The translations under genes and the position numbers were made by a program. A stretch of DNA of 36,913 nt, taken from assembly GCA_016930575.1 (NCBI GenBank), contig JAFGGL010000022.1, positions 1-36,913 on the forward strand, given 5' to 3'. The notes under the pieces were generated by a model. The model was not told where the DNA came from. It did not search any database and saw nothing but the letters and a program-made list of their open reading frames with translations. Of this stretch, positions 23,163 to 30,127 are shown piece by piece; within the stretch, counting starts at the first letter, position 1; every line of letters begins with the position of its first letter. This DNA comes from Clostridiales bacterium. GTDB lineage: Bacteria; Bacillota; Clostridia; Christensenellales; Aristaeellaceae.

Positions 23163-23186
23163 CGCTTTCATCTCCAAAACTAGCTT

Positions 23187-23207
23187 AACATATAGGAATA
23201 GTATGTT
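23187..23207. promoter_or_regulatory. Candidate Rrf2/CymR operator at the cysK start site
   Basis: An AT-rich imperfect palindrome: AACATA (23187-23192) facing TATGTT (23202-23207) around TAGGAATAG. It begins four bases downstream of the cysK -10, so it covers the expected transcription start. This is a good repressor position. Confidence 0.5.
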
Positions 23208-23210
23208 TGT

Positions 23211-23239
23211 AATATACGCCTGCTTACAACGTTTGTCAA
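23211..23239 (-). promoter_or_regulatory. Promoter of the cysK operon
   Basis: On the minus strand, a perfect TTGACA (23239-23234), a 17-bp spacer and TATATT (23216-23211), about 49 bp from the cysK start. Its -35 lies five bases from the divergent -35, and together they form the palindrome TTGTCAA-CCCCC-TTGACAA. Confidence 0.85.
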
Positions 23240-23244
23240 CCCCC

Positions 23245-23273
23245 TTGACAAAGAATCCTTGATTGCATACACT
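23245..23273 (+). promoter_or_regulatory. Promoter of the Rrf2-family regulator gene
   Basis: A perfect TTGACA (23245-23250), a 17-bp spacer and TACACT (23268-23273), 38 bp before the ATG. An inverted repeat, TTGCATAC (23263-23270) with GTATGCAA (23290-23297), straddles the -10 and the start region and may be an autoregulatory site. Confidence 0.82.
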
Positions 23274-23310
23274 AAAACATAGCGAATAAGTATGCAAACG
23301 AGGAGATAGG

Positions 23311-23757
23311 ATGAGGATATCCGCACGGGGGCGTTACGCGCTGGCCGCGACCATCAGCATGGCGGCCCGCCACGACACGGGCGAGAACATCACGGTGGTC
23401 AGCCTGTCCGAAAGCCTGGGCATCTCCAAGATCTATCTGGAGCAGGTGTTTTCGTTACTGAAAAAAGCCGAGATCGTCTCCTCGCAAAAGGGCGCGCAGG
23501 GCGGCTACCGCCTTTCCAGGCTGCCGCAGGATATCCCGGCGCTTGCGGTGCTTTCGGCGACCGACCTGTCGCTGTTTGAAGAGGTCGGCGATACGGTGAA
23601 GGACCACGCCCCGGGTATCGAAGCGGCGATGCGCTCGTCGGTGTTCGACGCGGTGGACGGCGCGGTGCGCGATACGCTCAACAACGTGACGCTCAAGGAC
23701 CTGGCCGACGAGATGAAGAAATACCGCAAGAACCAGGGCTATATGTATTTCATCTGA
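23311..23757 (+). CDS. Rrf2-family transcriptional regulator, CymR-like
   Basis: A 148-residue DNA-binding protein. The Rrf2 N-terminus [18 protein letters not shown] is followed by the winged helix: [27 protein letters not shown], then [11 protein letters not shown], the family wing. It has no cysteine at all, so it cannot ligate an Fe-S cluster as IscR or NsrR do. This fits the CymR branch, which senses cysteine status through CysK/O-acetylserine. It is divergent from cysK-sulfhydrylase with back-to-back promoters, the classic place for a repressor of sulfur assimilation. The ATG has GAGGAG six bases upstream. Confidence 0.88.
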   Translation: MRISARGRYALAATISMAARHDTGENITVVSLSESLGISKIYLEQVFSLLKKAEIVSSQKGAQGGYRLSRLPQDIPALAVLSATDLSLFEEVGDTVKDHAPGIEAAMRSSVFDAVDGAVRDTLNNVTLKDLADEMKKYRKNQGYMYFI

Positions 23758-23883
23758 AACGCAACCAAAACCGTAGCGTTAGTATCTGTTAAGCAAGCAT
23801 AGAAACATCCCCCGCATCCCTTGATTCCCGGTCCATCCCCCTATGCCCGATGCAACTGATAAACTGTAAGGAGCTTGTCCCCA

Positions 23884-25068
23884 ATGAAACGATTGCTGAC
23901 GATTGTGCTTTGTACCCTGCTTGCTTTCCTTTACTCTCCGGCCTTCGCTCTCACGGCAGACGAGATCGACGCGCAGGTGGACGGTTATTTCAAAAAAAGC
24001 TATACCACCGGCGGCGCGCTGGCGGTAATCCTCGGCGGCGAGATCGTCTACACCCGCTATTTCGGCCTTCAGGATTCCGCACAGGAGATCCCCGTGACCG
24101 AAAACACCTATTTCCGCATCGCGTCGGTCACCAAAATGATCTCCGGCATCGGTCTGATGCAGCTGAAAGAACAGGGGCTTTTGGAACTGGATACCGACAT
24201 CAGCGAGTATTTCGGCTATGATATCGCCAACACCTATTACACGCGCATACCCATCACGCTGCGGCAGATCATGAGCCATACCTCGTCCATCCGCGGCGAG
24301 CTCCCCGGAGCGACGAGGACCGTTTATGATACGATTGCCAAATCGGTGAAAAAACGCGCGTATTTCTTGGAAAGCAAACCCGGCAGCGCCTACGCGTATT
24401 CCAATTTCGCAGCGGGCATCGCCGGCGCGATGCTGGAGGCGGTCACGGGCGAAAGCGTGAACAGCTACATGCGCGATAACGTATTTACCCCGCTTTCCAT
24501 CGACGCGGCCTATACGCCCGCGTTGCTCAGCGAGCCGGAGTTCATCGCAAACCTTTACAATACCGACGGTTCGCGCTACCGCGGCACGCATACCCTGCTT
24601 GATGAGGCGTATGAGGATTGCGCCGATCCCGAGACCCACTACCGCACGACCATCGGAAGCCTCTGGATACGCGTCGAAGACCTGGCCAAGCTGACCATCG
24701 CCCTGTGCGGCGACGGCAGCATGAACGGCGTGCGGGTTCTTATGGAAGAAAGCGTATTGCAGATGCGCGACGACCAGGCCTCCTACCAGCGCAGCGTGAC
24801 GGGCGAAAGCAGCTACGGCCTGTTCCTGCAGCGCGAGGATACCCTGATCGAGAACCACGAGATCTTCGGCCACCAAGGTATGTGCGCGGGCATTTTGTGC
24901 AACGTGTACTTCGAGCCCGCGACCGGATTTGGCTTCGTGATGCTGACCAACGGCTGCAACAACGTGCTGGACAACCGCGTCGGGGTTCTATCAAGGCGGC
25001 TGTTCACCTATACGTACGAAAGCTTCGTGGAAAGCGGAGCCTACCAGCCGTATCTGGTGCAAGATTGA
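23884..25068 (+). CDS. Exported serine hydrolase, class C beta-lactamase/EstB type
   Basis: The protein has 394 residues from the ATG at 23884 (AAGGAG ten bases upstream; a TTG three codons earlier is too close to it). A signal peptide ends near SPAFA-LTADE. The penicillin-binding/beta-lactamase fold has the active-site SxxK at S81-V-T-K84, YxN at Y172-S-N174 and an HxG third motif at H330-Q-G332 in place of KTG. The HxG form is common in class C-like esterases and DD-peptidases, so beta-lactamase activity should not be assumed. A wall peptide hydrolase or esterase is most likely. It is a single gene ending at a terminator. Confidence 0.88.
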   Translation: MKRLLTIVLCTLLAFLYSPAFALTADEIDAQVDGYFKKSYTTGGALAVILGGEIVYTRYFGLQDSAQEIPVTENTYFRIASVTKMISGIGLMQLKEQGLLELDTDISEYFGYDIANTYYTRIPITLRQIMSHTSSIRGELPGATRTVYDTIAKSVKKRAYFLESKPGSAYAYSNFAAGIAGAMLEAVTGESVNSYMRDNVFTPLSIDAAYTPALLSEPEFIANLYNTDGSRYRGTHTLLDEAYEDCADPETHYRTTIGSLWIRVEDLAKLTIALCGDGSMNGVRVLMEESVLQMRDDQASYQRSVTGESSYGLFLQREDTLIENHEIFGHQGMCAGILCNVYFEPATGFGFVMLTNGCNNVLDNRVGVLSRRLFTYTYESFVESGAYQPYLVQD

Positions 25069-25082
25069 TAGAAAAGCATATG

Positions 25083-25111
25083 AAAAATCCCGCCGTTTGG
25101 CGGGATTTTTT
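25083..25111. terminator. Bidirectional terminator
   Basis: An 11-bp stem (25084-25094 with 25099-25109), AAAATCCCGCC-GTTT-GGCGGGATTTT, with an A-run on one side and a T-run on the other. It lies between the convergent serine hydrolase and desulfoferrodoxin genes. Confidence 0.9.
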
Positions 25112-25123
25112 CGGTTATATCTG

Positions 25124-25507
25124 TTAGGCTTCCGTCATCCACAGCCCGTGGAGGTTGCAGTACTCGTATGCGGCAACGGGTTTATCGCCCTCCACAAGCG
25201 CGAACGTCGCCTCCGGCTTGCCGCCGGGCTTGAGGCACTTGCGCTGCGCCCCGTTTTCGGTTTGCAGGTAGATCCACTGGATGTAGTGTTCCTCAACCAT
25301 CGAATGGGCCGCCGAGCCGACCTTGACCGTGACTTTGTTCCCGCTGACAGTGATCACCGGAACGTGTTTTTCCTGGGCCACGTCCACGGTGTTTGGCGTA
25401 AGCTCCGCCATCTGTTCGCCGCAGCATACCGGCTTCAGGCCGGAATAATGAAGCGTTCCCACCAGGTTTCCGCAATGTTTGCAGTAGAAGAAATGTACCG
25501 GACACAT
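25124..25507 (-). CDS. dfx: Desulfoferrodoxin (two-iron superoxide reductase)
   Basis: A 127-residue cytoplasmic protein that reduces superoxide to peroxide without making oxygen. The N-terminal rubredoxin-like FeCys4 site is C9-x2-C12 and C28-C29. The catalytic Fe(His)4Cys site is formed by H48 (EKH), H68 and H74 (AHSMVEEHYIQWI), C117 and H120 (CNLHGLW). Glu46 and Lys47 precede the first histidine (motif EKHVP), the usual catalytic pair. The ATG at 25507 has GGAGGG seven bases upstream; the upstream extension of the frame crosses it. The electron donor is probably rubredoxin, encoded 1.8 kb away. Confidence 0.94.
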   Translation of the reverse strand: MCPVHFFYCKHCGNLVGTLHYSGLKPVCCGEQMAELTPNTVDVAQEKHVPVITVSGNKVTVKVGSAAHSMVEEHYIQWIYLQTENGAQRKCLKPGGKPEATFALVEGDKPVAAYEYCNLHGLWMTEA

Positions 25508-25557
25508 AGGGTTTCCCTCCTGTCTGTTCGAATGGTCAAGCATCAGGGTTATACTTT

Positions 25558-25563
25558 ATTATA
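25558..25563 (-). promoter_or_regulatory. -10 element of the desulfoferrodoxin promoter
   Basis: A perfect TATAAT on the minus strand, about 50 bp before the gene start. The -35 position (TTTCAT) is weak, so an activator may help. The rest of the gap to the hcp stop (25564-25665) shows no convincing terminator or other element. Confidence 0.55.
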
Positions 25564-25665
25564 CGCCGATTGACCGCCGAATGAAACCGGTTTTCCGCAA
25601 AATCCCATCAAAAACAACAACCGCCGGACATCAAACAAGTCGAAGCCCTCTGATCGGATGCTGCG

Positions 25666-27294
25666 CTAAAGGTTCATCAGCAGTTGGATATCATCCTCCA
25701 CGGCGCCGATGCCGGCGATGCCGAAGGTATCCACAAGCACTTTGCCAACGTTTGGCGAAAGGAACGCCGGCAGCGTCGGGCCCAGGTGGATGTTTTTCAC
25801 GCCAAGGGACAGCAGCGCCAGCAGCACGATGACGGCTTTCTGCTCGTACCACGCGATGTCGAACGCGATGGGTAGTTCGTTGATGTCATCAAGCCCGAAC
25901 GCCTCCTTGAGTTTCAAGGCGATGACCGCCAGGGAGTAGCTGTCGTTGCACTGCCCGGCGTCCAGCACCCTGGGAATGCCGCCGATATCGCCGAGGTTCA
26001 GCTTGTTGTAGCGGTATTTGGCGCAGCCCGCGGTCAGGATGACCGTATCGGCGGGCAGTTTTTCGGCAAACTCGGTGTAGTACTCCCTGGACTTCATCCT
26101 GCCGTCGCAGCCCGCCATGACGAAGAACTTTTTGATCGCGCCGGATTTCACCGCGGCGACCACCTGATCGGCCAGCGCCAGCACCTGGTTGTGCGCGAAC
26201 CCGCCGACGATGGCGCCCGTCTCGATCTCCACAGGCGCGGGCAGGGTTTTGGCCAGGGCGATGATTTCGGAGAAATCCTTCTTGCCGTCGGCGTTCGCGT
26301 TCACATGCTTGCAGCCGGGGTAGCCCGCCGCGTTGGTGGTGAAGATACGCGCGCGGATTTCCTCGCTCCTGGGTGGCACGATGCAATTGGTGGTGAACAG
26401 GATGGGCCCGCGGAAGCTTTCAAACTCCGTGGTCTGCCTCCACCAGGCGTTGCCGTAGTTTCCGGCGAAATGGCCGTATTTCTTGAACGCGGGATAGTAA
26501 TGCGCGGGCAGCATCTCGCTGTGGGTGTACACGTCCACGCCCGTGCCTTGCGTCTGCTCCAAAAGCTGTTCCAGGTCGGTCAGGTCGTGCCCGGAGATCA
26601 GGATGGCGTGGTTCTTGCGCACGCCGATATTGACCTCGGTGATTTCGGGATTGCCGTACTTCCCGGTGTTCGCCCCGTCCAGCAGCGCCATCGCCTTCAC
26701 GCCGTACTTGCCGGTTTTGATGGTCAGGGCGGTCAACTCGGCGGCGGTCAGACTGTCGTCCAGCGTCGCGGCCAGCGCTTTATACAGGAAGGCATAGATT
26801 TCCGGGTTTTCTTTACCCAGGTTCAGCGCGTGTTCTGTATAAGCCGCCATGCCCTTGAGCCCGTAAGTGACCAGCTCGCGTAGGGAGCGGATATCCTCGT
26901 TTTCGGTCGCAAGCACGCCGACCGTTTCAGCCTTTTTCAGCATCGCTTCCCGCGTATCGGCGCGGAAGTTTGCCGCGTCGTGTGCCGCGGCGCTTGCCGG
27001 GGTTTTCAGGCTGTCGCGCAGCGAAATCACCTTCTGGATCTGCACGGCGATCGCGTCGGCGTCGAAGTTGGCGTTGGTGATGGTCATAAACAGGGCGTTG
27101 ACCAGCGTATGGTTGGCCTCCGCCAAAATTTGCACGTCCGGTTCTTCTTTCACGACGACATCCGCAAGCCCCTTGAGCGCATAGATCAGCAAATTCTGCA
27201 GCTTGGCGACGTCCTCGGTCTTCCCGCACACGCCGCGCATCCGGCAGCCCTGTCCTCCGGCGGTCTCCTGGCATTGATAGCAAAACATACTCAT
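25666..27294 (-). CDS. hcp: Hybrid cluster protein (hydroxylamine/NO reductase), class I
   Basis: A 542-residue cytoplasmic Fe-S enzyme with the hybrid 4Fe-2S-2O cluster. It is known for NO and hydroxylamine reduction under nitrosative stress. The N-terminal cluster motif is C5-x2-C8-x8-C17-x5-C23, the class I spacing of Desulfovibrio, not the class II spacing of E. coli. Hybrid-cluster ligand regions are visible as [27 protein letters not shown] and [11 protein letters not shown]. The ATG at 27294 is seven bases from GGAGG, while the ATG at 27300 abuts it, so 27294 is preferred. Rubredoxin ends 12 bp upstream in the same operon. Confidence 0.95.
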   Translation of the reverse strand: MSMFCYQCQETAGGQGCRMRGVCGKTEDVAKLQNLLIYALKGLADVVVKEEPDVQILAEANHTLVNALFMTITNANFDADAIAVQIQKVISLRDSLKTPASAAAHDAANFRADTREAMLKKAETVGVLATENEDIRSLRELVTYGLKGMAAYTEHALNLGKENPEIYAFLYKALAATLDDSLTAAELTALTIKTGKYGVKAMALLDGANTGKYGNPEITEVNIGVRKNHAILISGHDLTDLEQLLEQTQGTGVDVYTHSEMLPAHYYPAFKKYGHFAGNYGNAWWRQTTEFESFRGPILFTTNCIVPPRSEEIRARIFTTNAAGYPGCKHVNANADGKKDFSEIIALAKTLPAPVEIETGAIVGGFAHNQVLALADQVVAAVKSGAIKKFFVMAGCDGRMKSREYYTEFAEKLPADTVILTAGCAKYRYNKLNLGDIGGIPRVLDAGQCNDSYSLAVIALKLKEAFGLDDINELPIAFDIAWYEQKAVIVLLALLSLGVKNIHLGPTLPAFLSPNVGKVLVDTFGIAGIGAVEDDIQLLMNL

Positions 27295-27306
27295 ATCCAT
27301 TCCTCC

Positions 27307-27471
27307 CTATTCTTCCACCGGTTCAAAGTGTTCTTTCCCCACGAAGCAGACCGGGCAGACCCAGCCGTCCGGGAGTTCCTCAAACGCCGTACCCGGGGCG
27401 ATGCCGCCGTCCGGGTCGCCTTCGGCGGGATCGTAGATATAACCGCAGGGAACGCACAGATACTTTTGCAT
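27307..27471 (-). CDS. Rubredoxin
   Basis: A 54-residue one-iron electron carrier. The iron site is formed by two CxxC knuckles: [11 protein letters not shown] near the N-terminus and [13 protein letters not shown] near the C-terminus. The linker [21 protein letters not shown] is typical of rubredoxin. The ATG at 27471 has AAGGAGG upstream; a GTG six codons earlier lies before the ribosome site and is not used. It lies between the cupin and hcp genes. It could carry electrons to Hcp, to desulfoferrodoxin, or to both. Confidence 0.95.
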   Translation of the reverse strand: MQKYLCVPCGYIYDPAEGDPDGGIAPGTAFEELPDGWVCPVCFVGKEHFEPVEE

Positions 27472-27492
27472 AATGTACTCCTCCTTCACGTC

Positions 27493-27801
27493 TTAACGGG
27501 CAAACAGCTTGACAATCCACAGTTCCAGCGTTTCGTCCCGATGGTTGAAGCCCTGCATGACGGTGCCTTCGGGAATCTGCAGCACGTCGCCCCTCCGGTA
27601 CTCGCGCGGGCCATGCTCCCCCAGTTCGATCGTCAGCACACCGCGCAGCACGGCCATGTAGACCGTGGCGTTCGCGGTGTGGCGCGGGAAGCTTTCGCCC
27701 TTGGGCAGCACGATGTGGTTTAAGTGCAGCGCGTCGTCCTTCACGACCTGTTCCACGGTTTTCGCATCGCCGGTTGCGTAATGAAACACTTGCTCGATCA
27801 T
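27493..27801 (-). CDS. Small cupin-domain protein
   Basis: A 102-residue single-domain cupin. The two cupin motifs are recognisable: G-E-S-F-P-R-H at about 36-42 with the metal-ligand His, and RGDVLQIPEGTVMQGFNHRDE with a later His. The first motif has one clear histidine, so metal binding is likely but the set is incomplete. The family is used for enzymes, sensors and storage proteins, and no substrate can be assigned. It sits between the 4Fe-4S protein gene (3-bp gap) and rubredoxin in the hcp operon. I recall this association from other Clostridia. Confidence 0.8.
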   Translation of the reverse strand: MIEQVFHYATGDAKTVEQVVKDDALHLNHIVLPKGESFPRHTANATVYMAVLRGVLTIELGEHGPREYRRGDVLQIPEGTVMQGFNHRDETLELWIVKLFAR

Positions 27802-27804
27802 CGT

Positions 27805-28524
27805 TCAGTCCTCCAGTATCCTGCCGTCGGTCGACAGGGTAACCATATGCCAGGGGATCATCTCCCCGGATTGGATGATGGCGTTCTTCACGGAGGTCAC
27901 GATGCCGCCGCAGCAGGGCACCTCCATGCGCAGCACGGTTATGCTCCTGATATCGTTGGCGCGCAGGATCTCCGCCAGTTTTTCGGAATAGTCCGCGCCG
28001 TCCAGCTTCGGGCAGCCGATGAGCGTAACGCGCCCCCGCATGAATTCGCCGTGCACGTTCGCATAGGCGTAGGCGGTGCAGCTTGCTGCGATCAGCAGAT
28101 GTGCCCGATGGAAAAACGGCGCGTTCACCGGCACGAGCTTGATCTGGCAGGGCCACTGGGCCAGCTGGGATTCCGCCGCCGCCTCGCGAACAGGCGGGAC
28201 GCTCGCGCGTGCGATCGCGCGCGACCTGCTGCCCGGGCAGTTACAGGCGGCAGGTTGCGGCGCAGGCGCTTCCTTCTTTTGCAGCTTTTCCTGCTGGTGG
28301 CGGATGGCGTATTCCTCGTCGAAGGCTTCGGCCTCGCGCTCTTCAATGGCGATCGCATCCGCCGGGCAGTGCGGCAGGCAGGCGCCAAGCCCGTCGCAGT
28401 AGCTTTCCGATATCAGTTTCGCCTTGCCGTCCACAAGCGCGATCGCGCCCTCGTGGCAGGCATCGACGCACAGGCCGCAGCCATTGCATTTTTCCTCGTC
28501 GATTGTGATGATTTTCCGTTTCAT
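27805..28524 (-). CDS. 4Fe-4S dicluster protein of the hcp operon
   Basis: A 239-residue protein. Residues 1-60 carry two cluster motifs: C13-x2-C16-x2-C19-x3-C23, and C43-x5-C49-x3-C53-P (CDGLGACLPHCP). A charged, Ala/Pro-rich linker (about 65-125) follows. The C-terminal domain (about 125-239) has conserved cysteines in ASCTAYAY, IGCPKLDG and VPCCGGI. It is the first gene of the operon, so it may bring electrons to rubredoxin or Hcp. The family is usually annotated only as a ferredoxin or 4Fe-4S binding protein. The C-terminal Cys-rich part may bind a further cluster or sense redox state; this is an inference. Confidence 0.83.
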   Translation of the reverse strand: MKRKIITIDEEKCNGCGLCVDACHEGAIALVDGKAKLISESYCDGLGACLPHCPADAIAIEEREAEAFDEEYAIRHQQEKLQKKEAPAPQPAACNCPGSRSRAIARASVPPVREAAAESQLAQWPCQIKLVPVNAPFFHRAHLLIAASCTAYAYANVHGEFMRGRVTLIGCPKLDGADYSEKLAEILRANDIRSITVLRMEVPCCGGIVTSVKNAIIQSGEMIPWHMVTLSTDGRILED

Positions 28525-28549
28525 CCCCGGTTCCCCCTCCGATGATCGC

Positions 28550-28578
28550 TTGACTTCACATCGTTATCCTACTATGAT
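28550..28578 (+). promoter_or_regulatory. Promoter of the Crp/Fnr-family gene
   Basis: TTGACT (28550-28555), a 17-bp spacer and TATGAT (28573-28578), 45 bp before the ATG. The predicted start lies just upstream of the palindrome at 28593-28608, so binding there would hinder transcription elongation or initiation. Confidence 0.75.
28566..28571 (-). promoter_or_regulatory. Possible activator-dependent -10 of the hcp operon
   Basis: TAGGAT on the minus strand (28571-28566). No -35 is recognisable at the right spacing. If transcription starts near 28559, the palindrome at 28593-28608 is centred about 41.5 bp upstream, the class II activator position for Crp/Fnr proteins. This is inferred from spacing only. 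Confidence 0.4.
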
Positions 28579-28592
28579 GAAGGCAGAACATC

Positions 28593-28608
28593 TGTATCTG
28601 TGGATACA
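28593..28608. promoter_or_regulatory. Crp/Fnr-type operator palindrome
   Basis: A perfect 16-bp palindrome arm pair, TGTATC-TGTG-GATACA, in the 100-bp divergent gap between the Crp/Fnr gene and the hcp operon. Its size and 4-bp centre suit a Crp/Fnr dimer. Nearly the same site occurs at 4463-4480. Confidence 0.62.
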
Positions 28609-28623
28609 AAAGGCGGGGATTGG

Positions 28624-29319
28624 ATGGAAACCGAGTATTTGCGGGACATGCAGGGCGCCGCGCTGTTCCGGGGCATCGCGCCGGAAGACCTGCAAGCGCT
28701 GACGGATTGTTTCTGCCCGCTTGTGAAGCGTTATCAAAAGGGCGAAATCGCCGTAAACGTCGCCGACCCGCTGCGCGGCGTCGGCATCGTGCTGCGCGGC
28801 GAAATCGAGATCGCGCATGAAAACGCGGCGGGCAGCAAATCGTTGCTTGCGGTGATCGGACAAGGGCAGACCTTCGGCGAGGTTGCGGCTTTCGCCGGGC
28901 AGAACAACTGGCCGGCCACCGTAACGGCGCGCTGCGACTGTGTGTTGATGTTCGTGCCGCCGGAGCGGTTTTTGGGCAACTGCCCGCGCGCCTGCGGCTT
29001 TCACAAGACGTTGATTCAAAATATGCTCAGGATTCTGTCCGAAAAAGCGCTCCGGCTGAACCGGAAGGTGGAATACCTGGAGATCAAGGGCATACGCCAA
29101 AAGCTTTGCACGTATCTGTTGGAACAGCGCAGGATAAACCGCTCCGACACGTTTATACTGCCGATGAATAAAAGCGAGCTGGCGGATTACCTGAGCGTGT
29201 CCCGTCCCTCGATGTCGCGGGAGCTCGGGTTGCTGCGCGACCAGGGTGTATTGGATTTTTATCTGTCGAGCGTGCGGCTGCTGGATGTTGAAGCCGTTAA
29301 AAAAACCGCGTCTTCCTAG
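28624..29319 (+). CDS. Crp/Fnr-family regulator, probably HcpR-like
   Basis: The protein has 231 residues from the ATG at 28624, preceded by a GGCGGGGA stretch. The cyclic-nucleotide-type beta-barrel spans about 10-130 (GQTFGEVAAFAGQNNWPATV), followed by the dimer helix. The C-terminal winged helix is at about 165-225 (NKSELADYLSVSRPSMSREL is the recognition unit). It has few cysteines and no Fnr-type N-terminal Cys cluster, so it is not a classical Fnr. Its divergent position to an operon ending in hcp is that of HcpR regulators, which activate hcp in response to NO, in some cases through heme. The identity is inferred from context. Confidence 0.82.
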   Translation: METEYLRDMQGAALFRGIAPEDLQALTDCFCPLVKRYQKGEIAVNVADPLRGVGIVLRGEIEIAHENAAGSKSLLAVIGQGQTFGEVAAFAGQNNWPATVTARCDCVLMFVPPERFLGNCPRACGFHKTLIQNMLRILSEKALRLNRKVEYLEIKGIRQKLCTYLLEQRRINRSDTFILPMNKSELADYLSVSRPSMSRELGLLRDQGVLDFYLSSVRLLDVEAVKKTASS

Positions 29320-29331
29320 ACGCGGTTTTTT
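29299..29331. terminator. Bidirectional terminator overlapping the Crp/Fnr stop codon
   Basis: A stem of CCGCGTC (29306-29312) and GACGCGG (29319-29325), extended by A- and T-runs on each side, with loop TTCCTA. The TAG stop (29317-29319) lies inside the hairpin. It also ends the convergent metallo-hydrolase gene. Confidence 0.9.
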
Positions 29332-29334
29332 GTT

Positions 29335-30012
29335 CTATTCTGCGTCCGCCGTTTCCAGCGCAACGGTGTCTCCGTAATTCATAAACAGGAGATTATCCGG
29401 CGCGAACGCGGCGGGGTCGGCGTCGATCCAGTGGATGGGCGTGTTGTGCTTCGCGCCGACCAGTTCGGCGCATTCCATGGCTTCGGCCGCGTCCATGTTG
29501 TATTTCCCGTCGATGGGATAAAACGCGAAATCAACATTGTACTGCTGCAGATCCGCCATCGAATCGAGCTTATCAGTATCGGCGGCGTGGTAGAGCGTAA
29601 TGCCGTCGAACCGGATGATAAAACCGTTGGTCTTCCTGATATTATGGTTTTTATTCTCGGCAGGCACGGGGATGACCGTAATCTCGCCGAGTTCAAACGT
29701 ATTATAGCTTCCATCCTTGTTGATGCTGTCGGCGGCGCGGATGATAACGCAGCCGTCGTTTTGGGGTACGATGTCGATTTGGTTATGGTCTGAGTGCTCG
29801 TGGGACACGAGGATGATATCCGCGTTGTGCTCATAGGTATATCCGGAGATTTTGTAGGGGTCGACGTAAATCACCGTGCCTTCGGCGGTGATGATCATCA
29901 GATGCGCGCGCCCGATATAGGTCAGCGTCGGCAGCGTCGCTTCCTCCGCCCCGGCGGCCGAAACGGCGCACAGGAGCAGAGCGGCGGCAAGGAACGCAAA
30001 GGTCTTTTTCAT
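29335..30012 (-). CDS. Exported metallo-beta-lactamase-fold hydrolase (UlaG-like)
   Basis: The protein has 225 residues from the ATG at 30012 (AAGGAGG upstream; the frame extends further without need). A signal peptide (MKKTFAFLAAALLLCAVSA, cleaved after AGA) leads into an MBL fold. The metal motif is H71-x-H73-x-D75-H76 (SHEHSDHNQID), and a later HAADTDK provides the next ligands. The protein resembles the UlaG/L-ascorbate-6-P lactonase-like branch that carries a VDPY strand. Exported members are uncommon, and the substrate is unknown. It has a perfect promoter (30088-30116) and its own terminator. Confidence 0.84.
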   Translation of the reverse strand: MKKTFAFLAAALLLCAVSAAGAEEATLPTLTYIGRAHLMIITAEGTVIYVDPYKISGYTYEHNADIILVSHEHSDHNQIDIVPQNDGCVIIRAADSINKDGSYNTFELGEITVIPVPAENKNHNIRKTNGFIIRFDGITLYHAADTDKLDSMADLQQYNVDFAFYPIDGKYNMDAAEAMECAELVGAKHNTPIHWIDADPAAFAPDNLLFMNYGDTVALETADAE

Positions 30013-30087
30013 TCTGGTCTCCTCCTTAAATACGGCCATAGGAAACGGTATTGCTTTGTCGTAAATCTCGCATCAAATGTCACTTTC

Positions 30088-30116
30088 AATATAAGAAAAC
30101 CGCGGCCGCTTGTCAA
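30088..30116 (-). promoter_or_regulatory. Promoter of the metallo-hydrolase gene
   Basis: A perfect TTGACA (30116-30111), a 17-bp spacer and TATATT (30093-30088) on the minus strand, about 75 bp before the start. A NotI-like GCGGCCGC lies in the spacer. Confidence 0.85.
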
Positions 30117-30127
30117 GGTTTCTTTCG

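Noticed and set aside
23163-23310. A possible riboswitch or T-box leader for cysK
   Set aside because: The leader between the promoter and the start is only about 45 nt and has no room for a SAM or T-box fold; palindromic operators explain it better.
23875-23883. A TTG start three codons upstream for the serine hydrolase gene
   Set aside because: It is only about two bases from AAGGAG, too close for initiation. The ATG at 23884 has normal spacing and begins the signal peptide cleanly.
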